Shown here piece after piece: positions 41,701-53,385 of a stretch of 64,000 nt of DNA. The position numbers and the translations under genes are program-made. Within the stretch, counting starts at the first letter, position 1, and every line of letters starts with the position of its first letter. The stretch lies in contig JBOGKX010000040.1 of assembly GCA_050746125.1 (NCBI GenBank), positions 1-64,000 of the forward strand, given 5' to 3'. Under the pieces are notes generated by a model. It had not been told where the DNA came from. It saw only the letters and a program-made list of their open reading frames with translations, and searched no databases. The stretch comes from JAJPKR01 sp050746125. GTDB taxonomy: Bacteria; Acidobacteriota; Terriglobia; Terriglobales; SCQP01.

Positions 41701-42641
41701 AACCTTCCTTCTGATTCCAGCGTGCCGGTCCCGGCATACGGTCCGGCCAAACGCAGGCCCCAAGCGTGGAATTGCCCGCTCGTTGACCAACTCCTACTCG
41801 CCCATTGACCCCGCCCTTCGGCCGTAAGCGTGCCCGCCAGCAGCGACAGGCGCGGAAACATCGCTCTCCATGCTGCCAGATCGACGGTCGCGTGATAATC
41901 AGCGGTGAGTCGCGGCGCGGCCAGGTCGTGCAACATTCCTCGCGCCTCTAGCCGGCTCCCGTTTCCGCTCCACGTGAAATCGTCGATGCGCACGTCGTTG
42001 GGCCATAGCGTGAACTTCAGGCGGGCGTGTTGCTCGACTCCGGCCGGCAGCGGCCCCCGCATCCGGCCGCGAGCGAAAGCGAACAGCCCGGCATAGGCGC
42101 CATGGATGCGTTGCAGTTGCAGGCGCAGCCCGTCCAAGCTCGCCTCCAGCGGAATGGCGTGATGGGCGAAATTCAGTTGTCCGTGGCTTAGCCGCAGGTG
42201 CTGAAGCCCAAGATTGAAGACCGGCTGGGCCGGCGGCCAAATCACCACCGGCGGCGGTGGCATGTTCCAGCCGCCATTGGCTAGGCGGTAAAGGTGAATG
42301 CGCGGTCGGTCAAGGTCTAGTTCAGTGACGTGAACCGCGACAGGATGGAGCGAGGCGATCTGCAAGCGTACCCAAACGTGCGGAATGAAGGCCAGCGGTG
42401 GGCTGCCCGCGGGCTCCCGGCCGTGCACCACCACGTTGTACAGGTCGGCGCTCAGTGGACGGTACGAAAGCTGGAAGCGCCCGAAGCTGAGCCGTAGGCC
42501 GGAGGCGCGCTCTACCTGGTCGGCCGCGACCTGTGCCATTCGTCCCTGAAAATAGCTGCCGTGAATAAACCAAATGCCCAGCCCGGCCACGATGGCCAGC
42601 ACGATTCCGGCGAGGACGACGATTTTGAGCCAGCGTGGCAT
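38715..42641 (-). CDS. tamB: Translocation/assembly module TamB family protein
   Basis: A very large inner-membrane-anchored periplasmic protein (1308 residues). A signal anchor (WLKIVVLAGIVLAIVAGLGI) is followed by a long run of beta-taco/AsmA-like strands, and the C-terminal DUF490 domain (about 950-1308) contains GEIRFAGNEYTVSKGEVTFANPFRIQP and YRSDPPLSSRDIVGLLATGH. TamB and relatives bridge the periplasm and carry phospholipids or help insert outer-membrane proteins. It begins eight bases after the SurA-like gene, in an operon with a BamA/TamA-like protein, which fits a TamA-TamB unit. Confidence 0.9.
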   Translation of the reverse strand: MPRWLKIVVLAGIVLAIVAGLGIWFIHGSYFQGRMAQVAADQVERASGLRLSFGRFQLSYRPLSADLYNVVVHGREPAGSPPLAFIPHVWVRLQIASLHPVAVHVTELDLDRPRIHLYRLANGGWNMPPPPVVIWPPAQPVFNLGLQHLRLSHGQLNFAHHAIPLEASLDGLRLQLQRIHGAYAGLFAFARGRMRGPLPAGVEQHARLKFTLWPNDVRIDDFTWSGNGSRLEARGMLHDLAAPRLTADYHATVDLAAWRAMFPRLSLLAGTLTAEGRGQWASRSWSTSGQFHAWGLRLAGPYAGTGTLESEGRFSAAPRGATLTDVALRGLGGEGRANIELAQWRELRVHARWRGMQLERAVALGTRFSKTKAKLPALAGTVSAQLSARLDLRHRARWSASGMMTITPPAANARGGATPFPLPIAAAASFALRPGAWSVRLEDLRIVAASFTLRANGTADSKGSSLQFAMASDDLALWQPYLSPWLPALPGSGGVARLGGKLRVEATLAGGLAQPILHAAVTLNGFRYGRVGADQLQAIATITPQTARLGELTWRLGSATFNAQGEIGLTDFQPTAGSPLDSSVRGQDLSLARMEQWAGLAWPIRGQLGMQLHFTGTIGNPAASGDAHMTAASLWGQPMQSLTARLALTPRSLAAPRFTAVMAGGRITGEGQYDWRSGTFRLAARSAALQLSQIAVLQSPQLAISGQLSGQISGEGSLAHPRLIADLDAINLRGAGEDLGTLHAQINADGESAHLDAAVGLPNGRLTVAGTVGEQRPFEVNAKAQLTDYDIDVWLRRFTKARLTGHSRISGQITARGPLLRPADLLAEASFDPLHLSLESVSLINAGPVRVSLQHGTVKLAEAHIVGPDTDFRFAGQAQLSGAGAISGTADGHISLAIIHALHPTTHASGDLTLAARLGGTWRKPAIDGSLVVANASLAEEDLPLAFEHIEGRLNFNGNRVEIAHLTASTGGGEISISGSLARAPSGFVVSLEASGTNLRIRYQGISATSDLRLRLDGQRGSALLSGQAELNRLGLMPNFDFAIFLANRGAAAPSLTSNSFLEKIRLDVHLITGPQVEVATGAARLQFQADLRARGTLANPVLLGRASISEGEIRFAGNEYTVSKGEVTFANPFRIQPVIDFGLSTTVQQYDITLNIAGPADKLNITYRSDPPLSSRDIVGLLATGHTQESQAAAYQESSSAFVGQSEQLLSLALDNLLQSRVERMFGVTQIQVNPNAGGLLGTGQATVTVAQQISRNLKVTYTQNLASSSQDIVEVDWTLSRHLGITVSRDQFGLYGISFHFRHRAR

Positions 42642-42649
42642 CGCGGACC

Positions 42650-43363
42650 TTAGGGGCGCCGCAGCACCCGAATATGCGCCTTGGCGCGCAGCGAGGCCAG
42701 CCAGGCCTCCTGCAGCGCGAGCATCTGCCGCTCAAATAAGATGGCGCGAATGGCGGGCGTGGCCGCGGCTAAGCTATCCGGCCGCAGTTTTCGCCGCCGC
42801 GCCGCCGGCTCGAAATCCTCGTGATAATACCGGGCGATATCGGCCGAGGAGATCTTGACCTGCGGCCCAAGCCGCGCGTCGATGGCTGCCAGCAGCGCCC
42901 GTTGCCGGGCCATGATGTCCTGCACCTCCGCCGCGGAAAGATGGTAGCGACGGCAGCGGCGTTCGAGTTGCGCTTCGCCGCCAGCCCGCGAGACAAGGTG
43001 CGACCATTCCGGCGCGGCGTTCGTCGCCTGGCCCGCGCCGGTTGCACTCGCCGCCAGCGTCTCCGTGATCAAGTGGTCGAGTGCTTGCGATCGTTCCGCG
43101 CCTGTCAGCGGCGCGGGAACCTCCCGGTCGGGCTTTCCCATTTGCGCCGACCAGCGTGCATACCAGGCGGCTTCTTCGATCTGGCTGGTGGTGATGGCGC
43201 GTCCATTGACGACCGCCGCGACCGCGTCGAGCGTGCGTCCGGAGGGAGCCAGGGCGGGCCGCTGCGCCCAGGCCGCCGCGGCCAGCGCCAGGCCCAGAGC
43301 CAAGAAATGCGCCGCGGCCCTTAGTCCGCTCGCCCGTGATCCGTCTTCTTTCGGTCGCTTCAA
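42650..43363 (-). CDS. SurA N-domain-like periplasmic chaperone, without a PPIase domain
   Basis: The 237-residue protein starts with TTG overlapping the BamA-like stop as TTGA. A signal peptide ends near residue 34 (AAWAQ). The N-terminal motif LDAVAAVVNGRAITTSQIEE matches the SurA/PpiD chaperone domain entry, followed by helical segments (QALDHLITETLAA, LSAAEVQDIMARQRALLAAI, KISSADIARYYHEDF). No parvulin domain follows, so it is a chaperone-only relative. Its place between BamA/TamA-like and TamB genes supports a role in outer-membrane protein delivery. Confidence 0.75.
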   Translation of the reverse strand: MKRPKEDGSRASGLRAAAHFLALGLALAAAAWAQRPALAPSGRTLDAVAAVVNGRAITTSQIEEAAWYARWSAQMGKPDREVPAPLTGAERSQALDHLITETLAASATGAGQATNAAPEWSHLVSRAGGEAQLERRCRRYHLSAAEVQDIMARQRALLAAIDARLGPQVKISSADIARYYHEDFEPAARRRKLRPDSLAAATPAIRAILFERQMLALQEAWLASLRAKAHIRVLRRP

Positions 43364-46300
43364 AACGTCTGCCCCACGCTGAAGAAGAAATTGAAATGCG
43401 GCAGCTGCACCAACTGGCTGGCCGGCGCCGGCTGAGTCACGATTTGTTGCACCTTTGGCGCATTGAGGTCGTAACTGAAGTCGAGCCGAATTGGGCCGAC
43501 TGGCGTGCGATAGCGCAGGCCCAATCCCAATGTCTGGGAGTCGTATTCCAGATTGGTGGACGAGGGGGCGTGGAAGCGCTTCAGCCCGCGCAGCATCCCC
43601 TTTATGCTGTTGTAAACGTTGCCGGCGTCGTAGAACAACACGCCCCCGATGTTCTGGCCGATGAGCGGGAAGCGCAATTCGAGGTTGTTGACGAATAGCA
43701 CCGTGCCGCCTACCGGGAAGCCGGTGATCGGATCGCGCGGTCCCGCCTGGTTGATTGCGAAGCCGCGCAGCGAGTCGGCGCCGCCGCTGAAGAATCGCTC
43801 CGGAATCGGGATCACCTCTTCCCGCGTGGTGGTGGTAATGCCCGTGACCGGGTTCTCGATGCTCACCGTCTGCAAGGGGCCGAACGGCTGTTCGTAGCCA
43901 AGGCGCGTCGAACGGGCGAGAACCAGGTCTTTGCCCAAGGAGTGATATCGAGCGTTTTGGAAAAAGAGCCGGCTGAAATTGTCGAATTCAAAGTTGCCGT
44001 TGGCGCTCAGTTCCTTCGCGCTGTAGCTTTTGGCCAGCGCCGTCTCGAGCGTGTAATAGGTGCCTCGGTGCGTGTCGAGCGGGTCGTCGCGCCGGTCCCA
44101 GATCAAGCTGACCGATCCAATGGCAATGCGCGCTGGCCGGCTCAACAACGGCACCTCTTGCGCGTTGACGATCAGAAAGCCGGCGGGAATCGACACGCGG
44201 CGATAATCCACCCGGTAGAGAACGTGGAGCGTGGGGGACATGGTTTGATCCAATTGCACGCCCCCTTGCTCGCGTATGGCGCGAAACGTGCTCACGTCGA
44301 AGGTGTCGTCGTACAGCGCCGACAAGTCCACCTTCATGTTGGAGTGATTCAAGAAGCGCGGAAAATCGTAGCTCAAGATCGCCCGCTTCTGCAGCGAACC
44401 GTAGCGGCTGCTCAGCGACAGCGTTTGTTCGCGCCCGAACATGGCGACCCGCGTGGCGTCGAATGAGAGCAGCGGGCTGACTAGGGTGGTGCCCAGCAGT
44501 TGCTTGAGCGCCGCCTCGGCGTTGACCGCCTGTGTGCTCGTGCCGCTGGTGGTTATGCCCGCGCCGCTCTGGATCAGCATGCCCACGCCTTCGCGAAACG
44601 TCCAGCGCTTGGCCTCGCTGACCGTCACCAACACGTTCTTCGTCGCCTCGCTCCCTGCCGGGTCTTGTACCGCCACATTCACGTCGGTAAACAGGCCGAG
44701 GTCGTACAAATTGCGCCGCGTATCGAGCATGGCCAATTGGCTGAGAGGGGCGCCGGGATGCACTTCCACCTGGTGGGCGATGACGTTGGGCCGCACGAAA
44801 CGCTCGCCCGTGATGTAAACCTTGTTCACGTGTTGGATCGGCCCCTCCGTGATCTGGTACACCACGTTGACCCGATTGGGTCCGCTCGCACTGGCGATGG
44901 TATTCATGCGCGCCTGCTCGTAACCCTGGTTGTAGTAGTAGGTCAGCACTGAATCCCGATCGGTGGCGACGCCGACGTTCGAATAAGGCTGGCCCGGCTG
45001 CAGAGAGAGCAGACTCATGAGGGTATCCGTGCTCACCGCGCGGTTGCCCTCGATGCGGAGTTGCCCCACCCGTTCCTGCGGCCCTTCGTTGATGTTGAAG
45101 ATCACCGCGATCTGATTCGCCCGCCCGCGGTAATTACGGTTCACCGTGCTGGTGACGGAAACGTGCAGGAAGCCGTTGGCATGGTACAGATCCGCAATGG
45201 CGGCGGCGTCGTCCTGCACTAATTGCTGGCTGAAGCGCCCGCGGCCGCCTGGTATGAAGTTGGGCACGAAGCTGGCGGCGCGCGTCGCCACCCGGTCGCT
45301 CAGCGTATCGTCGTCGAAATAATGGTTGCCGCGAAACAGCACCGCGCGCACGGATTCCTGCGGGCCAGCGTCGATCAGGTACAAAATGCGCAGCACTTGC
45401 GGGCTGATCTCCGTGCGCCGGTAGTCCACCGTGGCGTCGAAGTAGCCGTGCTGCTGCAAATAGGTCAGCAAATTGCGCCGCCCTTCATCCACCAGTTCCG
45501 GATCGGCGGCGTGTTCCTGAAAAATCGGCACCAGCTTTTTTAGCGTGCCGTATTTGATCCCCGAGCCTTCCGCTTGCACCGTGACCAGCGGCCCGGGATT
45601 GATCCGAATCGTGACGTCCAGCGTGTTGGCCTGGGCGTTGAAGACCGGCGTCGGCACGACGATGCTCGCCGCCAGCCGTTGTATCTGGCCGTAGTGCGCC
45701 TGCAGGCGCTGCACCGCGGCGTCGAGTTGGGTGCGCGAGATGCGATTGCCCGGCCGCAGCTTGGCCGTGCGCAGCAGTCGCGCGGCCAGCGCCGGCGCGG
45801 CCGGCGGAAAGTTGGTGGTCCTGCCTCGCTCCGAAGCCGGCGTGCCCGCCGGCGCCACCTCGAACCTCACCCATCCCAAGCGGGCAATGGGTCCCGGTTC
45901 CACCACAATCGTCACCAGGGCCGACCCCGTCGCCGGGACGAGCTTGACCTCGGTCGAGGTCTCCGCCTTGTAGTAGCCGTAAGTGCGCAGCCGATCTCTC
46001 ACCTGCTGCGACGCCTCCCGCGCCGCCGTGGCGCTGTAGAGTTCGCCCAGGTTCAGGCCGCTTGCCGATTGCATCTCCGCGTCCGTGGGAGGATCGGGAG
46101 CGCCGACCACTTTGATGGCGCCGACGAAGTAGTTCGGCGTGGTCTCGAACTCCAGTCGGATGCCGCCCGGCGCCGGATACTCCACCGCCTTCACGTCGGC
46201 GAACTGGCCGGTGGCGAAGAGCCGCTCGATCGTATTTCGCACCGCCTCCGCATCGAGGGGCTGGCCGATCCGCTGTGCAATCAGTGATTGGTAGTCGCTC

Positions 46301-46425
46301 GATTGGCGCGTGGGAGCGGGTTGTACCTCGATCGCCACCACTCGCGCGGGCTGCTGTCCCGGAGCCGCGGCCGCAAGCAGGAGAACGGCCAGCGCTAGAG
46401 AGGTTGGAGCGCGGAGAAACCGCAT
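43360..46425 (-). CDS. BamA/TamA-family outer membrane assembly protein
   Basis: A 1021-residue protein with a signal peptide, several POTRA domains in the first about 600 residues (for example RLRTYGYYKAETSTEVKL, LLTYLQQHGYFDATVDYR, LRIEGNRAVSTDTLMSLLSLQPGQPY, VYITGERFVRPNVIAHQVEV), and an Omp85 barrel ending FNFFFSVGQTF. The conserved barrel segment RGFAINQAGPRDPITGFPVGG corresponds to the L6 loop VRGF/Y region. It could be the main BamA or a TamA-like paralogue. Co-transcription with tamB favours the latter function. It heads the operon. Confidence 0.9.
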   Translation of the reverse strand: MRFLRAPTSLALAVLLLAAAAPGQQPARVVAIEVQPAPTRQSSDYQSLIAQRIGQPLDAEAVRNTIERLFATGQFADVKAVEYPAPGGIRLEFETTPNYFVGAIKVVGAPDPPTDAEMQSASGLNLGELYSATAAREASQQVRDRLRTYGYYKAETSTEVKLVPATGSALVTIVVEPGPIARLGWVRFEVAPAGTPASERGRTTNFPPAAPALAARLLRTAKLRPGNRISRTQLDAAVQRLQAHYGQIQRLAASIVVPTPVFNAQANTLDVTIRINPGPLVTVQAEGSGIKYGTLKKLVPIFQEHAADPELVDEGRRNLLTYLQQHGYFDATVDYRRTEISPQVLRILYLIDAGPQESVRAVLFRGNHYFDDDTLSDRVATRAASFVPNFIPGGRGRFSQQLVQDDAAAIADLYHANGFLHVSVTSTVNRNYRGRANQIAVIFNINEGPQERVGQLRIEGNRAVSTDTLMSLLSLQPGQPYSNVGVATDRDSVLTYYYNQGYEQARMNTIASASGPNRVNVVYQITEGPIQHVNKVYITGERFVRPNVIAHQVEVHPGAPLSQLAMLDTRRNLYDLGLFTDVNVAVQDPAGSEATKNVLVTVSEAKRWTFREGVGMLIQSGAGITTSGTSTQAVNAEAALKQLLGTTLVSPLLSFDATRVAMFGREQTLSLSSRYGSLQKRAILSYDFPRFLNHSNMKVDLSALYDDTFDVSTFRAIREQGGVQLDQTMSPTLHVLYRVDYRRVSIPAGFLIVNAQEVPLLSRPARIAIGSVSLIWDRRDDPLDTHRGTYYTLETALAKSYSAKELSANGNFEFDNFSRLFFQNARYHSLGKDLVLARSTRLGYEQPFGPLQTVSIENPVTGITTTTREEVIPIPERFFSGGADSLRGFAINQAGPRDPITGFPVGGTVLFVNNLELRFPLIGQNIGGVLFYDAGNVYNSIKGMLRGLKRFHAPSSTNLEYDSQTLGLGLRYRTPVGPIRLDFSYDLNAPKVQQIVTQPAPASQLVQLPHFNFFFSVGQTF

Positions 46426-46586
46426 TGCGACGCGAGAAAAGTCTATTGTGACGCCGACCGGGCCAGGCTGCCTAGCGTTTGCCGTACTTTTGCGTCCCTT
46501 GGCCGAGTCGGCCCATCGCTTCCCGCGGCGTCTGGCTGGGCCCCCGGTAGCGCGGCCGCCACGCGCGGCGAGGGATAATTTCCAGT

Positions 46587-47630
46587 ATGCCGTCCGATCC
46601 CCTTTGGGAGCGCTACTCGCGCCAAATGCTTTTTGAGCCGCTGGGCCGCGCCGGACAGCAGCGGCTGCGCCGGTCCTGCATGGCGCTGGTCGGCTGCGGC
46701 GCCTTGGGCAGCACCCAGGCCGACTTGCTGGCCCGCGCCGGCGTCGGCCGCCTCGTCATCATTGATCGCGATTATGTCGAGCCCAGCAACTTGCAGCGCC
46801 AGCGCCTCTTCGACGAAGCCGATGCGCGCGAAAGCCTGCCCAAAGCCACCGCCGCCGCGCGCCACCTGCGCGAGATCAATGGCGAGGTCGAAATCGTGCC
46901 CCATGCCGCCGACCTGAACCCCGAGAACGCCGACCAGTTGCTGGCCGGCGCGGAGATCATCCTCGACGCCACCGACAACCTCGAAACCCGCTACCTCGTC
47001 AACGACTACGCCGTGGCGCGCAATCTTCCCTGGATCTATGGCGCCGTGGTCGGCGCCTACGGCGTGACCTTTACCATCCGGCCCGGCCAAACCGCCTGCT
47101 TGGAGTGCTTGTTCGGCGGCCAGCCCGCCGGCCTGATCGATACCTGCGATACCCGCGGCGTGCTCAACTGGGCGGTGCAGTGGGTGGCCGCCTTGCAAGT
47201 CGGCGAAGCCGTCAAGTTGGCGGTGGGCGCCGAATCGACGCTGCGGCGCACCCTCCTGGCGGGCGATGCCTGGAGCAACGAGTTTCGCCAGTTGCAACCG
47301 CCGCCCCGCGATCCCGAATGCCGCGCCTGCGGCCGCGCCGACTTCGTGTATTTGCGCGGCGAGCGCAAGGCGCGCGTCACCCTCTGCGGCCGCGGTTCGG
47401 TGCAAATCCACGAACACCGCCGCCAAATGGCGTTTCCCGACTTGGCCGAGCGGCTGGCGCCGCTCGGCGATGTGCGCTACAACGACTTCATTTTGAAGTT
47501 TCGCCCCAGCGCCGACGCCTCACCCTCTTGCCAGGAGCTGACTCTTTTTCCCGATGGCCGCGCCATCGTGAAAGGCGCCGCCGACCCTGCCGCCGCTCGC
47601 TCCGCCTATGCCCGCTACTTGGGCGCCTGA
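46587..47630 (+). CDS. ThiF/MoeB-family adenylyltransferase (E1-like)
   Basis: The 347-residue enzyme adenylates the C-terminus of a ubiquitin-like sulfur carrier. RYSRQMLFEPLGRAGQQRL is the family entry, LVGCGALGSTQADLLARAGVG binds ATP, and IDRDYVEPSNLQRQRLFDEAD and LDATDNLETRYLVND follow. Structural zinc cysteines are in CLECLF and, later, CRAC. The last about 95 residues (after GERKARVTLCGRGSVQIHEH) form an extra domain in place of the rhodanese domain of longer homologues. Whether it serves thiamine, molybdopterin or another pathway cannot be settled: no sulfur carrier gene is adjacent. Confidence 0.88.
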   Translation: MPSDPLWERYSRQMLFEPLGRAGQQRLRRSCMALVGCGALGSTQADLLARAGVGRLVIIDRDYVEPSNLQRQRLFDEADARESLPKATAAARHLREINGEVEIVPHAADLNPENADQLLAGAEIILDATDNLETRYLVNDYAVARNLPWIYGAVVGAYGVTFTIRPGQTACLECLFGGQPAGLIDTCDTRGVLNWAVQWVAALQVGEAVKLAVGAESTLRRTLLAGDAWSNEFRQLQPPPRDPECRACGRADFVYLRGERKARVTLCGRGSVQIHEHRRQMAFPDLAERLAPLGDVRYNDFILKFRPSADASPSCQELTLFPDGRAIVKGAADPAAARSAYARYLGA

Positions 47631-47638
47631 TCGAGCTC

Positions 47639-50353
<2,715 letters not shown>

Positions 50354-50510
50354 GCCCGTATTATCCCTCTGCCCCGCTTGCCCGCTTACGGATTCCCCCT
50401 GGCCGCGTCAAAATCGGCAGTGATCGCCGCTTGTGTGCGGCGGGCCGGTGGCGGCTGGGGCTGCCGCCGGTCCCCGCTCGCGGGCGCGAGGCCGGCCCCA
50501 GGGCCTCGGC

Positions 50511-51158
50511 ATGGAAAGTAGAACGGCCGCCAATTCGGACGATGACGCGTTGATTCGCGCCGCGCAAAAAGGGGACCGTTCCGCTTTTGACGATTTGGTG
50601 TGCCGCCACGATCAAAACGTTTTGCGGCTGGCGCGCGGCTTGGCGCGCACCGAACAGGATGCTTGGGACATTTATCAGGAGACGTTCATCAAGGCGTATC
50701 GCTCGCTGTCGCGGTTTCGCTTCGAATGCTCGTTCTATACCTGGGTATATCGCATCGCCACCAACACCGGCCTCGACTACCTGCGCCGGCAAGCCACGCG
50801 CAGGGAAGTCGCGGCGGTGGCGCTTGACAATGACGGCGAGCCGGCGGAATGGCTGTCGGCGGTGCCCGACGCCGCGCCCGCCGCCAACCCCGAGCGATTG
50901 CTGCTCGGCGGCGAGGTGGGAACGCGAATCGAGATGGCGCTGCGGCGCCTCAGCCCGCGCGAGCGGATGGTGTTCGAAATGAAGCATTACCAAGGCCTGC
51001 GCCTGCGCACGATTGGCGAGATTCTCGAGACCACCGAGGAGACGGTCAAGAACGCCTTGTTTCGCGCCACGCAGAAGCTGCGGAATTCGTTGGGTGATTT
51101 GGTCCGGTCCGGTCCGGCCGTCAAGCGAAGCGGCTGGCACGCGAGCGGACAGGCGTGA
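50511..51158 (+). CDS. ECF RNA polymerase sigma factor (RpoE-like)
   Basis: Starting at ATG 50511 (215 residues), region 2 spans about residues 24-97, with the core-binding DAWDIYQETFIKAYRSLSRF and -10-recognition FECSFYTWVYRIATNTGLDYLRR. Region 4 is at about 143-190 (LRRLSPRERMVFEMKHYQGLRLRTIGEIL, TEETVKNALFRATQKLR). The next gene overlaps by four bases and encodes a zinc-finger transmembrane protein, the classical sigma/anti-sigma arrangement. Together with the downstream exported proteins it indicates an envelope-stress regulon. Confidence 0.93.
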   Translation: MESRTAANSDDDALIRAAQKGDRSAFDDLVCRHDQNVLRLARGLARTEQDAWDIYQETFIKAYRSLSRFRFECSFYTWVYRIATNTGLDYLRRQATRREVAAVALDNDGEPAEWLSAVPDAAPAANPERLLLGGEVGTRIEMALRRLSPRERMVFEMKHYQGLRLRTIGEILETTEETVKNALFRATQKLRNSLGDLVRSGPAVKRSGWHASGQA

Positions 51159-52189
51159 GCGCAAGAGATGCGGGGGAGAGGACCCAAACCATGAAGTGCG
51201 AATCCGCGGAACGAGCCATGGTGCTGGCGGCTTGCGACGAGGCCGGCGACACCGAGGTGCACGATCTGCAACGGCATGTGGCGGAGTGCGCCGCCTGTGC
51301 CGCGCGTTGGCAGGAAACCCAGGCGCTGCGCGAGCAGTGCCGGCGGCCGCCGCCGTCGTCGGCGGAATCCGCGCTGCTGCCCGTCTATCGCGCCCGCCTG
51401 CGCGCGGCCTTGGATGACCAGCCGCCACCAGCCGCCCCGCGCCCCTGGTTCGGCGCCTGGCTCGGCCTGGGTCTGGGCCGGCGCTGGCAGTTTACGCCCT
51501 CGCTGGCGGCGCTGTTGGTTATCGCCGGCTTCTGCGCCGGCTGGCTGACGCAGTCGCGTTTCTCGCCCCTCGCTGGCGCCCCGCCCTCCGCGACCCCGGC
51601 CGTGCAGCAAGCCGGCCTCTTCGCATCCGATCAGCCGCCGGTGCGAGTGGATGCGGTCGAGCCCAGCGGCGCCGGCCAGGTGCGCGTCATCTTCGATGCC
51701 ATGGAGCGGCGCTCCGTCTCCGGCTCCCCGACTAGCCCGGCCATGCAGCGCTTGCTGCTCTTCGCCGCCCAGCATCCCCTCAATCCGGGCGTGCGCCTCG
51801 ATACCTTCGACGCCCTCAAGAACAGCGCCACCGACGCCGATGTGCGGCAAACGCTGGTGCGCGCCTTGCGCCAGGATCCCAATCCCGGCGTCCGGCTCAA
51901 GGCTCTGCACTCGCTCGCGCCGCTCGTCGCCGAAGACGCCGGCGTGCGCCAGGCCCTCTTGCACGCCGTCTTGAGCGATGCCAATGCCGGCGTGCGCGCC
52001 GAGGCCGTCGCCGCCTTGAGCCAAGCGCCGCGCCCCGATGCTTCTGCCTTGCTGCGGCAAATTGCCGGCCAAAGCCAAGACCTTTATGTGCGCTTGCGCT
52101 GCGCTGGGCTGCTGCAACAAATCAATGCCGTCGTGCCGTCGGACCTGATGGCTCCGCCCGCGCCGGTGCCGCATCCGGAGAACCAATGA
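51155..52189 (+). CDS. Anti-sigma factor with zinc finger, membrane helix and HEAT-like repeats
   Basis: The 344-residue protein begins with GTG overlapping the sigma stop; ATG at 51191 behind a GGGGGAGAGG tract is an alternative. Residues about 36-50 hold the anti-sigma zinc motif H-x3-C-x2-C (RHVAECAACAARW). A transmembrane helix lies near 118-135 (SLAALLVIAGFCAGWLTQ). The periplasmic part carries three or four HEAT-like repeats: NPGVRLDTFDALKN, NPGVRLKALHSLAPLV, NAGVRAEAVAALSQAP, DLYVRLRCAGLLQQ. HEAT repeats on an anti-sigma factor are unusual and may sense a periplasmic ligand. It should hold the sigma factor at the membrane until released. Confidence 0.85.
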   Translation: MSARDAGERTQTMKCESAERAMVLAACDEAGDTEVHDLQRHVAECAACAARWQETQALREQCRRPPPSSAESALLPVYRARLRAALDDQPPPAAPRPWFGAWLGLGLGRRWQFTPSLAALLVIAGFCAGWLTQSRFSPLAGAPPSATPAVQQAGLFASDQPPVRVDAVEPSGAGQVRVIFDAMERRSVSGSPTSPAMQRLLLFAAQHPLNPGVRLDTFDALKNSATDADVRQTLVRALRQDPNPGVRLKALHSLAPLVAEDAGVRQALLHAVLSDANAGVRAEAVAALSQAPRPDASALLRQIAGQSQDLYVRLRCAGLLQQINAVVPSDLMAPPAPVPHPENQ

Positions 52190-53361
52190 GACGACTCGTT
52201 TTCTTGGCCGCCTTTGCCCTCGCCTGCGGTTGCGCTCCCGCCTGCGCGCGGCAATCCACTCATAACGCGCAGGCGGGTTATCAGATTCGCGACATTCGCG
52301 GCTCGGTGCCGGTGCCGACCCCCGCCCGCTTGCGCATCGTCGCCGAGGTCGGCAACATCAATCTCACTGCTTCTTCCGGGGACACCCTGACCTATCGCGT
52401 CGAGTTGCGCCTGCGCGGTGGCGCCGGCGCGCGCGCCGCCCTCGACAACTGGCCGGTAAGCGTGCGCCGCAGCGGCGATCTGATCCTCGTTTCCGCCGCT
52501 GGCGTGCCCGAGGGCCGGCGTGGCAGCGCGCGCATTGATGTCGCCGTGCCTTCCGCGGTTCGCCAGACGCGCGTGCATACCGCCGTCGGCAATGTCTCCG
52601 CCCGCGGCCTGGCCGGTTCCCTCGTCGCCCAGTCGGCGGCCGGCAATATCGACGCCGATGACATCGCCGGCGCCGCGCAAATCGCGACCGCCGCCGGCAA
52701 CGTCTCTCTCGGCCGCATCGGCGGCTCCGTGCATGCTTCCACCGCCGGCGGCAATATCCGTGTCGTCTCTGCCGGCGGCGACGCCACGCTCGAATCCCAA
52801 GGCGGCGACCTGACCGTGCTGCACGCCGCCGGGGGCCTGCGCATGGTGACCGCCGGCGGCTCCATCCGCGTCGGTTCCGCCGCCGGCGACGTCGTGGCGG
52901 AAACCGAGGGCGGCAATATCAACCTCGGCGCGATCGCCGGTCGCGTTCGCTCGCAGACCTCTGGTGGCAATATCGAGGTAGCGAGCTCGGCGGCCGCCGA
53001 ATGTCAGACCGGCGGCGGTAGTCTGCGCTTGCGCCAGGTGGCCGGCCCCGTCGAGGCCTCCACCGCCGCCGGCGCCATCTTCGCCCGCATTACCGCCACC
53101 TCCGCTACCTTCGGCGACTCGTTGCTGCGCACCGGCGTCGGCGACATCACCGTCTTTCTGCCGCCAGGGCTGCCGGTTACCGTCAGCGCCGATCTCAGCG
53201 ACGCTCTGGGCCACCATCTGTCGAGCGATTTCGCCGCCCTCGAACGGGCCGCCCATTGGCAGGGCGGCTCGCTCGTCGTGCGCGTCCCGCTCAGCGGCGG
53301 CGGCCCCATGCTGCGCCTGATCTCTTCCAGTTCGAATATTTCCGTGCGCAAGGAGCACTAG
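52186..53361 (+). CDS. Exported DUF4097-like beta-helix protein
   Basis: A 391-residue protein with a signal peptide (to about residue 22, CAPACARQ). Repeated 15-20 residue units follow, rich in GN-V/I and GG-I turns: AEVGNINLTASSGD, TAVGNVSARGL, AAGNIDADDI, TAGGNIRVVSAGGDATLESQGGDLTV, EGGNINLGAIAG, TSGGNIEV. This is the right-handed beta-helix pattern of DUF4097 proteins. It is co-translated (ATGA) with the HEAT anti-sigma gene. It may be a target or sensor of the sigma system at the cell surface; activity is unknown. Confidence 0.8.
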   Translation: MRRLVFLAAFALACGCAPACARQSTHNAQAGYQIRDIRGSVPVPTPARLRIVAEVGNINLTASSGDTLTYRVELRLRGGAGARAALDNWPVSVRRSGDLILVSAAGVPEGRRGSARIDVAVPSAVRQTRVHTAVGNVSARGLAGSLVAQSAAGNIDADDIAGAAQIATAAGNVSLGRIGGSVHASTAGGNIRVVSAGGDATLESQGGDLTVLHAAGGLRMVTAGGSIRVGSAAGDVVAETEGGNINLGAIAGRVRSQTSGGNIEVASSAAAECQTGGGSLRLRQVAGPVEASTAAGAIFARITATSATFGDSLLRTGVGDITVFLPPGLPVTVSADLSDALGHHLSSDFAALERAAHWQGGSLVVRVPLSGGGPMLRLISSSSNISVRKEH

Positions 53362-53385
53362 TTCACCCTACCCCCGAGGCTCGCC

